The notes below the pieces were generated by a model. That model ran no database searches, was not told the origin of the DNA, and worked only from the letters and a program-made list of their open reading frames with translations. A stretch of 14,563 nt of DNA from Selenomonadaceae bacterium. Its GTDB lineage: Bacteria > Bacillota > Negativicutes > Selenomonadales > Selenomonadaceae. Within the stretch, counting starts at the first letter, position 1. Every line of letters starts with the position of its first letter. Positions 6,786 to 14,563 of this stretch are shown piece by piece. The stretch spans positions 1-14,563 of the forward strand of contig JAEEGN010000204.1 in NCBI GenBank assembly GCA_016280345.1. Reading direction: 5' to 3'. Both the position numbers and the translations under genes were made by a program.

Positions 6786-9700
6786 CTATCTGGCCTCGGT
6801 TCCCTGGCGATGGTACTTCTCGACGAGTTGCTTCATCCGCTTGATGAGGAAGGTAGTCAGGACGCCGGCCTGCATCTTCCAGTTCCAGTTGGCGTCGCTG
6901 ACGGTGCCGGGCGTGTTCATGCGGTGCGTTCCGTCAAGGCCCAGGATATCCTGCATGGGCGTGATGACGAGACGAGCCGCCGAAGCGTAAGCAATCTCCA
7001 CCAGACGTACCGCCGCCTCGACGCCGGAAGCGTTCCGGGAAAGACCCAGCCAGGCCGCGATGCGGCGACGCTCCGCTTCCCCGAGGTCGTCCTGGTACCA
7101 TCCGGCCACGGTATTGTTGTCGTGGGTACCGGTATAGGCAATGACGTTTTCCGGCAGGGCGCAGCCGATGCGCGGCGTTCCGTTTCCCGTAAGTTCGAAC
7201 TGCAAGACCTTCATGCCCGGGAATCCGCAGGCATCCCGCAACGCCGTCACTTCCGGCGTCTGAACGCCCAGGTCCTCCGCCACGATGGGAAGCTTGCTCA
7301 ACGCCTTTCTGACAGCGTCAAAAAGCGCCTGTCCCGGCCCTTTGACCCAGCGGCCGTTCTCCGCGGTCCTGGCGCCGCCGTCCACTTCCCAGTAGGATTC
7401 CAGCCCGCGGAAGTGATCGACGCGCACGATGTCAACGAGCCCAAAGAGTTTCCGGAAGCGGGCAATCCACCAGGCATAGCCGTCCTTCTCCATGGCCTCC
7501 CAATCGTACTGCGGATTCCCCCAGAGCTGCCCCGTGGGGCTGAAATAGTCGGGCGGCACGCCGGCCACTTTTCGGGGTTTTCCGCCGGGGGCGATCTGGA
7601 AGAGTTTCTGGTTCAGCCAGACGTCGGCGCTGTCAAGGGCCAGGAACAGCGGCATATCGCCCAGGATGCTGACGCCCTTCACCTGGGCGTAGCGGTGCAA
7701 GCCGTCCCACTGCTTGAAGAAAAGATACTGCTTGAACTTGACGAAGTCCATGCCGAGCCGCAGCCGGCGGCGCTGGTCCTCCAGCGCGTCCGGTGACGCG
7801 TCCCGCAGGGCCGGCTCCCATTCGTACCAGGGTTTGCCGTTCTCCTTTTCATGGGTCGCCGTGAAGAGCGCGTAGCCGTCGAGCCAATCCGCCTCCTGCC
7901 GGCAGAAGGACTCATATTCCTTCGGCGGCTCCAGGCGGAAACGCTCCCAGGCTTTACGCAGAAGCTCCTCCTTGTAGGCGCGGGCCAGTTTGAAGGTGCC
8001 GACTTTCGAGGGCGGCGGCGCCGCCAGCTCCTCCTCCGTGAGCCAGCCCTCGTCCGCCAGCCATTCCAGGGAAATCAGAAGCGGATTGCCGGCGAAGGCG
8101 GAGGAAGAGGCGTAGGGTGAAGCGTCGTCGCCCACCGGGCAGAGCGGCAGGATCTGCCATACCGAGTGGCCCGCCGCCGCCAGGAAATCAATGAATTGAT
8201 ACGCCGCCGGGCCGATGTCGCCGATGCCATAGGCCGAGGGCAACGAGGCCGGATGAAGCAGCAGTCCCGCCCGTCGCGGCTCCGCTTCCGCCGGCTTCTG
8301 AAGCTGGTATAACGCTCCGGAGAGCGGCGGCAGCACCGTTTCGATGGCGCCGTCCCGGGTGGTGAGCACGGAGGGAATCAATTCCTCCTCGTTCCCCGCG
8401 AACATGACCAGCTTGAAGTGGCCGCAGGCGAAATCGCCGACGCCGAGCCGGACCCGCGCAACGTCACGCCGGCTGCGGTTCAGGATGACGACGAAGGCAT
8501 CGTCCGGCGCCTCGGCCTGGAACATATCACGGCCGCCGCGTATCAGCCGGGCATAGGCGTACACGTCGCCGGCGCTGTAAAGCGGCAGGAATTCGCCAGT
8601 GGAGAGTGCGGCATGATGGTTCCGCCAGAAAATCAGGCGACGAATCCACGCCCGGAGTTCCTTGTCGCCGTCTTCCCAATCGTAAGGGCCGCGATTGTAT
8701 GGATCGCGATAGCCCTGCATACCGATCTCATCGCCGTAATAAATGGACGGTACGCCGGGATAGGTAATTTGCCAGAGCATGGCAAGCTCCGCCCGGGCCC
8801 GCGCCAGCTTCGCCTGCTCCCTGGGCAGCCGGTACTCCCCCCGTTGCTTCTGGCTCAACGCGTCCGGCGGCGGCGCCTCGCCGAGGATCGTCATCAGGCG
8901 CTCCACGTCGTGGCTCCCCAAGAGGTTCATCATGGCGTAGAAATTGTGGGCCGGGTAATTCTCCCGAAGGCTTTCCAGATGCTGCCCCAGCGCCGCGCCG
9001 TCCATGTGCCCCAGCAGGAAGTCCAGCACCGCCGTGCGGAAGGGATAGTTCATGGCGCCGTCGAGCTCGTGGCCGGAGAGATACGCCCGCTGCTGGCTGT
9101 AGCTGACCTTGTTGGATGCGTCTTCCCAGACCTCGCCGATCAGCACCGCCTCGGGATCGGTCTTCTTGAGCTCCTTGTAGAACGCCTGTGAGAATTCGGG
9201 CGGCAGCTCATCGATGACGTCGAGACGCCAGCCGCTGATGCCGGCCTTTGACCAGTGATGGAGCACGCTGTCCTCGCCGGAGATGATGAAGTCCATATAG
9301 GAGGGCTCCTCTTCCCTGACGTTCGGCAACGTGTCGAAGCCCCACCAGCTGTTGTAGGTGTTGGGATAGGAAATGAAATCATACCAGGCGAAATACGGCG
9401 ATTTTTTCGACTGGTAAGCGCCAACGCTGTCATACTGCCCGTAGCGATTGAAGTAGCGACTATTGCTGCCGGTATGGCTGAAGACGCCGTCAATCAGGAT
9501 GCGGATGCCCATCTCCTTAGCTTCGCGGCAGAGGGTGGAGAACTCCTCCTCCGTCCCCAGCAGGGGATCGATCTTATGATAGTCGCCGGTATCGTAACGA
9601 TGGTTGCTCTCCGCCTCGAAGACCGGGTTGAAGTAGATGACGGAAATCCCCAGGTCCTTGAGGTACTGGAGCTTGGCCCGGATGCCGGCGAGGTTGCCGC

Positions 9701-10271
9701 CGAAGAAATCATAGGCGAGAATGGCCTTGGAGTATTCGTCCTTGAAATACTGCGGCGCGTCCTTCCAGGAAGAATGGAGCATCGCGCCGGGTTTTTCCGC
9801 CGCCGGTCCCTCGCGGTAGAAGCGGTCGGGGAATATCTGATACATCACGGACCGGCGGAACCAGGCCGGGGTATCCGCCTCCTTGTCATAGACCGTGATC
9901 TGGTAGGAAGCCGGCGCTTCCGTCTTCAACCTTCCCTTTCCGCCCAGGCGGCCGTCGTTGTTGCCGTAATATACGGTCTCGCCGTCAACGGTCAGGAGGA
10001 AGTAATACCAGATCAGCCCGCCTTCGGGCGGCAGCTTCACCGTCGCGCCGAGCCATATCTCGCCGGATTTCTTCTCCGTTCCCGACGAGGGCGCCATCTC
10101 TACGACCAGTTCGCCAGCATCGTCGCGCCAAAGCCGGACCTTGCCGGCCGCCGAACGCGCCCCGGTGATCCGGACGCCTAACCAGACGCGGCTGCCGGCC
10201 GCCGCCGCTCCGGTGGGGAAACGGTACGCCGCATCCTGTGAATCGTGTTCAATCGTGTATTGTTCCGCCAA
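6786..10271 (-). CDS. malQ: Fusion of neopullulanase-type GH13 amylase and GH77 4-alpha-glucanotransferase
   Basis: A 1161-residue cytoplasmic protein with two complete enzymes. Residues 1-125 form a beta-rich N-terminal domain. Residues 135-660 are a GH13 unit of neopullulanase/cyclomaltodextrinase type (MYQIFPDRF, DGVFSHTG, GWRLDVIDE, GEVWE, LLGSHD) with catalytic Asp351, Glu380 and Asp455. A short linker near 660-668 (PAEAEPRR) leads to a full-length GH77 unit (SLPSAYGIGDIGP, GDMPLFLALDSADVW, VRVDHFRG, VAEDLG, GTHDNNT) with Asp952, Glu999 and Asp1051. The first half should hydrolyse alpha-1,4 and possibly alpha-1,6 links in dextrins. The second should move maltooligosaccharide segments between chains and release glucose. 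The start is TTG at 10271, chosen because AGGGGGA ends 7 bases before it and no ATG lies near. No signal peptide is present, so it works on intracellular glycogen. It lies 189 bases after glgA. The GH13 motifs look more like neopullulanase than GlgX, so the common label GlgX/MalQ may be imprecise. The symbol applies to the GH77 half only. Confidence 0.93.
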   Translation of the reverse strand: MAEQYTIEHDSQDAAYRFPTGAAAAGSRVWLGVRITGARSAAGKVRLWRDDAGELVVEMAPSSGTEKKSGEIWLGATVKLPPEGGLIWYYFLLTVDGETVYYGNNDGRLGGKGRLKTEAPASYQITVYDKEADTPAWFRRSVMYQIFPDRFYREGPAAEKPGAMLHSSWKDAPQYFKDEYSKAILAYDFFGGNLAGIRAKLQYLKDLGISVIYFNPVFEAESNHRYDTGDYHKIDPLLGTEEEFSTLCREAKEMGIRILIDGVFSHTGSNSRYFNRYGQYDSVGAYQSKKSPYFAWYDFISYPNTYNSWWGFDTLPNVREEEPSYMDFIISGEDSVLHHWSKAGISGWRLDVIDELPPEFSQAFYKELKKTDPEAVLIGEVWEDASNKVSYSQQRAYLSGHELDGAMNYPFRTAVLDFLLGHMDGAALGQHLESLRENYPAHNFYAMMNLLGSHDVERLMTILGEAPPPDALSQKQRGEYRLPREQAKLARARAELAMLWQITYPGVPSIYYGDEIGMQGYRDPYNRGPYDWEDGDKELRAWIRRLIFWRNHHAALSTGEFLPLYSAGDVYAYARLIRGGRDMFQAEAPDDAFVVILNRSRRDVARVRLGVGDFACGHFKLVMFAGNEEELIPSVLTTRDGAIETVLPPLSGALYQLQKPAEAEPRRAGLLLHPASLPSAYGIGDIGPAAYQFIDFLAAAGHSVWQILPLCPVGDDASPYASSSAFAGNPLLISLEWLADEGWLTEEELAAPPPSKVGTFKLARAYKEELLRKAWERFRLEPPKEYESFCRQEADWLDGYALFTATHEKENGKPWYEWEPALRDASPDALEDQRRRLRLGMDFVKFKQYLFFKQWDGLHRYAQVKGVSILGDMPLFLALDSADVWLNQKLFQIAPGGKPRKVAGVPPDYFSPTGQLWGNPQYDWEAMEKDGYAWWIARFRKLFGLVDIVRVDHFRGLESYWEVDGGARTAENGRWVKGPGQALFDAVRKALSKLPIVAEDLGVQTPEVTALRDACGFPGMKVLQFELTGNGTPRIGCALPENVIAYTGTHDNNTVAGWYQDDLGEAERRRIAAWLGLSRNASGVEAAVRLVEIAYASAARLVITPMQDILGLDGTHRMNTPGTVSDANWNWKMQAGVLTTFLIKRMKQLVEKYHRQGTEAR

Positions 10272-10278
10272 TGCCTAG

Positions 10279-10285
10279 TCCCCCT
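10279..10285 (-). promoter_or_regulatory. Ribosome-binding site that sets the TTG start of the fusion gene
   Basis: AGGGGGA on the minus strand ends 7 bases before the TTG at 10269-10271. No ATG or GTG in frame near the protein's N-terminus has a comparable site, so TTG is the best start. Confidence 0.7.
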
Positions 10286-10323
10286 GTCACAATGCAAGAA
10301 GCGATTTCTTCCTTGGAAACGCC

Positions 10324-10346
10324 GGGCGCGGAATCTCTCCGCGCCC
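10324..10346. repeat. GC-rich 9-bp perfect inverted repeat in the fusion gene leader
   Basis: GGGCGCGGA (10324-10332) and TCCGCGCCC (10338-10346) pair perfectly around a 5-base loop. No T tract follows on either strand, so it is not a standard terminator. It sits between the AT-rich hairpin and the TTG start, within the presumed leader of the fusion gene, and may affect mRNA processing or stability. Confidence 0.6.
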
Positions 10347-10406
10347 AATTCCCGCCGTCTGCCGAACGGTTTTTGCGTGAATCATTCCCCGCCCAGAAAC
10401 TGTGGA

Positions 10407-10449
10407 AAAATAAACTATGCACCCGGTCTTTGTCTGCATAGTTTATTTT
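10407..10449 (-). terminator. AT-rich 15-bp perfect inverted repeat after glgA
   Basis: AAAATAAACTATGCA (10407-10421) and its exact complement (10435-10449) enclose a 13-base loop. On the minus strand the hairpin begins 11 bases after the glgA stop and ends in TTTATTTTTCC, so it may act as a terminator or partial read-through point. The stem has only three G-C pairs, which is unusual for a terminator in GC-rich DNA. A symmetric protein-binding site is the main alternative. Confidence 0.6.
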
Positions 10450-10460
10450 CCTCCAGTACC

Positions 10461-11900
10461 TTACCGCTGCAACAGCCGGTTGTAAAGATCCTTGTACTCA
10501 GCGGCTGATTTGTCCCAGCTGTAGTCCGATTCCATCGCGTTCGTCGCGATGGCCACCCAGTTCTTGATATCCTTGATGAGACCGATGGCCCGCTTGATGG
10601 TATAGAGGAATTCGTGAGCGTTGTAGTTCGGGAAAACGAAGCCGTTGCCTTCTTCCGTCGCCTTGTCGAAAGGCTGGACCGTATCCTTGAGTCCGCCCGT
10701 CGCCCGGACAACCGGGATGGCGCCGTAACGCAGGGCAATGAGCTGACCGATGCCGCAGGGCTCATACATCGAGGGCATCAGGAAGAGGTCGCTGGCAGCG
10801 TAAATGCGCTGCGCCAGTTCGTTGTTGAAGAAGATGTTGACCGATACCTTCTGGGGATGACGCCAGGCCAGCTCGCGGAACCAGTCCTCATAAACCCGGT
10901 CGCCCTGTCCCAGCAGCACGAACTGGATGTCCTCATGGAGCAGCAGCTCGTCGAGAACCCGGATTACGAGGTCGAGGCCCTTGGCCTCCACCATGCGGGA
11001 CACCATGCCCAGCATCGGTATGCTCCGGCCCTCGGGGAGACCGATCTGCTTCTGCAGGGCGGTCTTGTTGTCGAGCTTCTTGGAGAGGCTGCCCCGGTCG
11101 TAGTTCACTTCGAGATTCACGTCGGTTTTGGGATCGTAAACGTTGTAGTCAAGACCGTTCACGATGCCGTAAAGGTCGTCACTCCTGAGGCGCAGCAGCC
11201 CGTCGAGGCCCTCGCCGAAGTACTCGTACTGGATTTCCTCCGCGTAGGTGCGGCTCACCGTCGAGATGAAATCCGAGTAGATGATGGCACCTTTCATGAA
11301 GTTCACGGCGTCGTAATATTCGAGGTCGCCGTTGTTGAAATACTTCCAGTCGAGCCCGAGGACGTCGGCCATGACGTTCTTGGGGAACACGCCCTGGTAC
11401 TTCAGGTTGTGGATCGTGAACAGGGTGCGGATGCGCTCGTAGCGCTCGTCTCCCATGTGCTCAAGCCGCAGAAGGACGTTGATGAGCGCCGTGTGCCAGT
11501 CGTTGGTATGGATGACGTCCGGCCAGAAATCAATGGCGGCCAGTACCGACAGCACCGCCCGGGAGAAGAACGAGAAGCGGGCCGCGTCGTCGTCGTAACC
11601 GTAGAAGCCGTCCCGGCCGAAGTATTCCTCGTTGTCGATGAAATACCAGGTCACGCCCTCGTATTCGAGCTTTTCGACGCCGACGTACTTCTGGCGCCAG
11701 GCCACCGGGATTTCGCCGTTATAGACGTGCTCCATGCGGTTCCTGAACTCCTCCGGAATCGCGGCGTACTTCGGCAGCATGACCCGCACGTCCACGTCCT
11801 GTTTCCTGAGCGTCTTCGGCAGTGAGCCCGCCACATCGGCAAGACCTCCGGTCTTCACGAAGGGCACCGCCTCCGATGCCACATACAGAACCTTTAACAT
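10461..11900 (-). CDS. glgA: Glycogen synthase, ADP-glucose type (GT5)
   Basis: A 479-residue enzyme that extends alpha-1,4-glucan chains from ADP-glucose. The N-terminal Rossmann half opens with the family signature FVKTGGLADVAGSLPK, with Lys16 in the KTGGL motif that contacts the nucleotide sugar. The C-terminal half holds GMVSRMVEAKGLDL and the donor-binding loop SMYEPCGIGQLIALRYGAIPVVRATGGLKDTV with Glu380. The length matches bacterial GlgA and no domain is missing. The ATG at 11900 has AAGGGGG at a good distance. It begins 64 bases after glgB, a gap too short for clear independent control. An AT-rich hairpin follows its stop. Confidence 0.97.
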   Translation of the reverse strand: MLKVLYVASEAVPFVKTGGLADVAGSLPKTLRKQDVDVRVMLPKYAAIPEEFRNRMEHVYNGEIPVAWRQKYVGVEKLEYEGVTWYFIDNEEYFGRDGFYGYDDDAARFSFFSRAVLSVLAAIDFWPDVIHTNDWHTALINVLLRLEHMGDERYERIRTLFTIHNLKYQGVFPKNVMADVLGLDWKYFNNGDLEYYDAVNFMKGAIIYSDFISTVSRTYAEEIQYEYFGEGLDGLLRLRSDDLYGIVNGLDYNVYDPKTDVNLEVNYDRGSLSKKLDNKTALQKQIGLPEGRSIPMLGMVSRMVEAKGLDLVIRVLDELLLHEDIQFVLLGQGDRVYEDWFRELAWRHPQKVSVNIFFNNELAQRIYAASDLFLMPSMYEPCGIGQLIALRYGAIPVVRATGGLKDTVQPFDKATEEGNGFVFPNYNAHEFLYTIKRAIGLIKDIKNWVAIATNAMESDYSWDKSAAEYKDLYNRLLQR

Positions 11901-11964
11901 AAAATCAAACCCCCTTGCTTGATGGTTGTATTTTTGAAAATGATCTGCTCCTCCGCGAAAGGAC

Positions 11965-13863
11965 TCACGCCTTTTTCCGAAGGTAGATGGTCGCCAGCGG
12001 CGGCAACGTCAGTGCCAGCGACTGGGGCCGGTCATGCCAGATGAAATCGTCGGTATGGCGGTCGCCTTCGTTGTTCACGCCGGAACCACCGTAACGCGGA
12101 TCGTCGCTGTTCAGGACTTCCTGATAGACGCCCTTCTCGGGCACGCCGATGCGGTAACCGTGACGGACTTCCGGCGTGAAGTTGCAGACGACGACGACGA
12201 AATCGGAGCCGTCCTTCGCCCGGCGAATGAAGGACAGAACGCTCTGGTCGGCGTCGTTGCAATCGATCCACTCGAAGCCCCGCCAGTCGAAATCCACCTG
12301 CCAGAACGCCGGGTGCTCGACGTAGAAGCGATTGAGCTCGCGCGAGAAGCCCTGCATCTGGGTATGCTTCTCGTACTGCTCCACCAGGTGCCAGTCGAGG
12401 CTGTCGTCGAAGTTCCACTCGATGAACTGGCCGAACTCGCCGCCCATGAACAGGAGTTTCTTGCCCGGATGGGCCATCCAGTAGCCGAAGAAGGCCCGGA
12501 GCCCGGCAAATTTCTGCCAGTAGTCACCCGGCATCTTGCTGAGAAGCGAGCACTTGCCATGCACGACTTCGTCGTGGGAAAGCGGCAACACGAAGTTCTC
12601 GGAGAAAGCGTACATCAGCGAGAACGTCAGCTTGTTCTGGTTCCATTTACGGTAAATGGGATCGAGGCTCATGTACTTCAGGACGTCGTTCATCCAGCCC
12701 ATGTTCCACTTGTAATTGAAACCCATGCCGCCCATGTAAACCGGCTTGGAGATCAGCGGCCAGGAGGTGGATTCCTCGGCAATCATCAGCGCCTGCGGGC
12801 AGGCCTCAAAAACGGCCATGTTGAGCTGCTTCAGGAAATCCATCGCTTCGAGGTTACCGGTGCCGCCATACTTGTTCGGCGCCCACTCGCCGTCCTTGCG
12901 ACCGTAGTTCAGATAGAGCATATTGGCCACGGCGTCAATGCGCAGACCGTCGATATGGAACTCTTCCAGCCAGAACAGCGCGTTGGAAATCAGGAAGCTC
13001 CGGACTTCGGTGCGACCGTAGTCGAAGTTCGTCGTGCCCCAGTCGCGGTTCTCGGCCCGTTGCTCGTTGTCGGACTCGTAGAGGTTCGGCCCGTCGAAAT
13101 GCCGCAGGCCCTCGTCATTGTTGCAGAAATGACCCGGCACCCAGTCCATGATGACGCCGAGCCCCGCCTGATGAGCGGCGTCCACCAGGTACTTGAAATC
13201 CTCCGGCGTCCCGTAGCGGCTGGTAACGGCGAAATAGCCCGTGGCCTGATAGCCCCAGGAGCCGTCGTAGGGATGCTCGCAGAGCGGCATGAATTCGAGA
13301 TGGGTGTAGTTCATGTCTTTGGCATAGCCGATCAGGACGTCGGCCAGCTCCCGGTAAGAGAGATAGCCGCCGTCGGGATTGCGCCGCCAGGAGCCCAGAT
13401 GCACCTCGTAGGTCAGCATGGGCTTCTCGTAGGAGCTGCCCTGCTTCTGCGCCTCGTACCAGGCCTGGTCGTGCCAGTCATAGGCGGCGAAGTCGTAAGT
13501 CTTCGAGGCCGTTTCCGGTTTCTTCTCAGCGTAGAAGGCGTAGGGATCCGCCTTCATGATGTGAGGCCCGCCCCAGGGAGGCTCGATGGCGTATTTATAG
13601 ACGGTCTCGGACGGCAGGCCGGGAATGAATACTTCCCAAATCTCGCCGTCACCGATCTTCGTCATGGGATTCTCCCGGGTGTCCCAGGAATTGAAATCCC
13701 CTACGACACTGACAGCTTTCGCCTCCGGCGCCCAGACGGCAAAGCGCACACCGCGTACGCCCTTCCGCTCGATATAGTGGGCACCCAGCATTTCCTGGGC
13801 ATGATAGTTCGTTCCCTGGTGGAAAAGATAGAGATCGTAGTCCGCCAATGCGGCTGTCTTCAT
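11965..13863 (-). CDS. glgB: 1,4-alpha-glucan branching enzyme
   Basis: A 632-residue GH13 enzyme that cuts alpha-1,4 chains and rejoins them as alpha-1,6 branches on glycogen. The N-terminal CBM48 domain is visible (FAVWAPEAKAVSVVGDFNSWD, then GEIWEVFIPGL and YKYAIE). The catalytic barrel has DWVPGHF, GLRIDAVANMLYLNY (nucleophile Asp310), LMIAEEST (acid/base Glu363) and LPLSHDEVVHGK (Asp431), and ends in an all-beta domain (FVVVVCNFTPEVRHGYRIGVP). The first N-terminal module of longer GlgB proteins is absent, giving the short form common in Firmicutes. The ATG at 13863 follows GGGAGG by a normal spacing. It starts 18 bases after the glgP stop, so the two are surely cotranscribed. Confidence 0.97.
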   Translation of the reverse strand: MKTAALADYDLYLFHQGTNYHAQEMLGAHYIERKGVRGVRFAVWAPEAKAVSVVGDFNSWDTRENPMTKIGDGEIWEVFIPGLPSETVYKYAIEPPWGGPHIMKADPYAFYAEKKPETASKTYDFAAYDWHDQAWYEAQKQGSSYEKPMLTYEVHLGSWRRNPDGGYLSYRELADVLIGYAKDMNYTHLEFMPLCEHPYDGSWGYQATGYFAVTSRYGTPEDFKYLVDAAHQAGLGVIMDWVPGHFCNNDEGLRHFDGPNLYESDNEQRAENRDWGTTNFDYGRTEVRSFLISNALFWLEEFHIDGLRIDAVANMLYLNYGRKDGEWAPNKYGGTGNLEAMDFLKQLNMAVFEACPQALMIAEESTSWPLISKPVYMGGMGFNYKWNMGWMNDVLKYMSLDPIYRKWNQNKLTFSLMYAFSENFVLPLSHDEVVHGKCSLLSKMPGDYWQKFAGLRAFFGYWMAHPGKKLLFMGGEFGQFIEWNFDDSLDWHLVEQYEKHTQMQGFSRELNRFYVEHPAFWQVDFDWRGFEWIDCNDADQSVLSFIRRAKDGSDFVVVVCNFTPEVRHGYRIGVPEKGVYQEVLNSDDPRYGGSGVNNEGDRHTDDFIWHDRPQSLALTLPPLATIYLRKKA

Positions 13864-13881
13864 GTCGATTCCTCCCTCCGG

Positions 13882-14563
13882 TCAATCGAGCTCTACCGGA
13901 TGAATATCCCAGATGTCGCGCGCATACTCGTGGATCGTGCGGTCCGACGAGAAAATCCCGGATTGGGCGATGTTGAGGAGCATGGAGCGCCGCCAGCCGT
14001 CTTTGTCCTGATAGCGGCGGTAGATTTCTTCATGGGCTTTCCGATAGGCGTCGAAGTCCTTCAGGATGAAGAACTCGTCGTTGTTCTGCAGGAGGTAGTC
14101 ATAAAGCGAGCGGAAATCGTCATAGGTGTTGTCAACCAGTCGCTCCAGGACGCGCCGCACCGACTCGTTGCCGTGGTACTCCTCCCAGGCGGAATAGCCG
14201 CCCTTCTCGTAGTAGTTCATGACCTCCTCGGCTTTGAGGCCGAAGATGACGCAGTTCTGGTCGCCCACGGCGTCGCGGATTTCCACGTTGGCCCCGTCGA
14301 GGGTGCCCAGCGTGATGGCGCCGTTCATCATGAACTTCATGTTGCCGGTGCCCGAGGCTTCCTTGCTGGCCGTCGAGATCTGCTCGGAAACGTCCGCCGC
14401 CGGATAGACGATCTCGCCCAGGGAAACGCCGAAATTCTCCAGGAACACCACCTTGATGATCTTGCCCACCACCGGATCCCTGTTGATCTTTTCCGCCACG
14501 GCGCAGATGAGGCGGATCGTCTCCTTGGCGATGTGGTAGCCCGGCGCCGCCTTGCCGCCGAAG
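13882..14563 (-). CDS. glgP: Glycogen/starch/alpha-glucan phosphorylase, C-terminal part
   Basis: The last 226 residues of a GT35 phosphorylase, which releases glucose-1-phosphate from glycogen chain ends with pyridoxal phosphate. The 5' part lies beyond the right edge of the window, and the reading frame is open to that edge. The visible part starts with FGGKAAPGYHIAKETIRLI and holds the cofactor signature EASGTGNMKFMMNGAITLGT, whose lysine (codon 14335-14337) should carry the pyridoxal phosphate. It then continues through GANVEIRDAVG to the usual C-terminal WRRSMLLNIAQSGIFSSDRTIHEYARDIW. It is first among the visible genes of the glycogen cluster. The C-terminal region looks intact. Confidence 0.96.
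   Translation of the reverse strand, partial: FGGKAAPGYHIAKETIRLICAVAEKINRDPVVGKIIKVVFLENFGVSLGEIVYPAADVSEQISTASKEASGTGNMKFMMNGAITLGTLDGANVEIRDAVGDQNCVIFGLKAEEVMNYYEKGGYSAWEEYHGNESVRRVLERLVDNTYDDFRSLYDYLLQNNDEFFILKDFDAYRKAHEEIYRRYQDKDGWRRSMLLNIAQSGIFSSDRTIHEYARDIWDIHPVELD

Noticed and set aside
6705..10181. Several plus-strand frames of 250-400 codons opposite the GH13-GH77, glgA and DUF2225 genes
   Set aside because: Each is antisense to a gene with clear catalytic or family motifs, and none shows recognisable protein features or a convincing start.

Overview
This GC-rich window looks like chromosomal DNA from a bacterium of the Firmicutes lineage. It may be a Negativicutes/Selenomonadales-type anaerobe. 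That reading rests on the DUF2225 and DUF4127 proteins, the glgP-glgB-glgA order with a GH13-GH77 fusion, strong Shine-Dalgarno sites with ATG, GTG and TTG starts, and the multi-PAS soluble hybrid kinase. It is inference from gene content, not a phylogenetic result. All supported genes lie on the minus strand, so transcription runs from high to low coordinates.

Right half (14563 to 6786): a glycogen metabolism cluster. In transcription order it holds the C-terminal part of glycogen phosphorylase (glgP, cut by the window edge), branching enzyme (glgB), ADP-glucose-type glycogen synthase (glgA), and a 1161-residue fusion of a neopullulanase-type GH13 amylase with a GH77 4-alpha-glucanotransferase. 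GlgA and GlgB build and branch the polymer. GlgP removes glucose-1-phosphate from chain ends. The fusion can open and rearrange the short or branched dextrins that remain. A perfect AT-rich 15-bp inverted repeat lies just after glgA, and a strong intrinsic terminator follows the fusion gene.

Middle (6785 to 4073): a 342-base gene-free stretch holds the fusion gene's terminator, a second hairpin and a promoter candidate. It is followed by two translationally coupled genes of unknown role. One encodes a cytosolic DUF2225 protein with two CxxC pairs and the other an exported DUF4127 protein. A strong, nearly symmetric terminator closes this unit.

Left part (4064 to 1): a HAD-family phosphatase/phosphoglucomutase-like gene, broken by one missing base, is followed directly by a cytoplasmic hybrid histidine kinase with about five PAS-like sensor segments, a kinase core and a receiver domain. 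The kinase ribosome-binding site starts right at the HAD stop codon. At the extreme left a near-consensus sigma-A promoter points out of the window toward an unseen gene.

No tRNA, rRNA, CRISPR array, insertion sequence or phage gene was seen. The most noteworthy items are the HAD frameshift, the GH13-GH77 fusion inside a glycogen operon, the coupled DUF2225-DUF4127 pair, and a similar promoter-like element upstream of two separate units.
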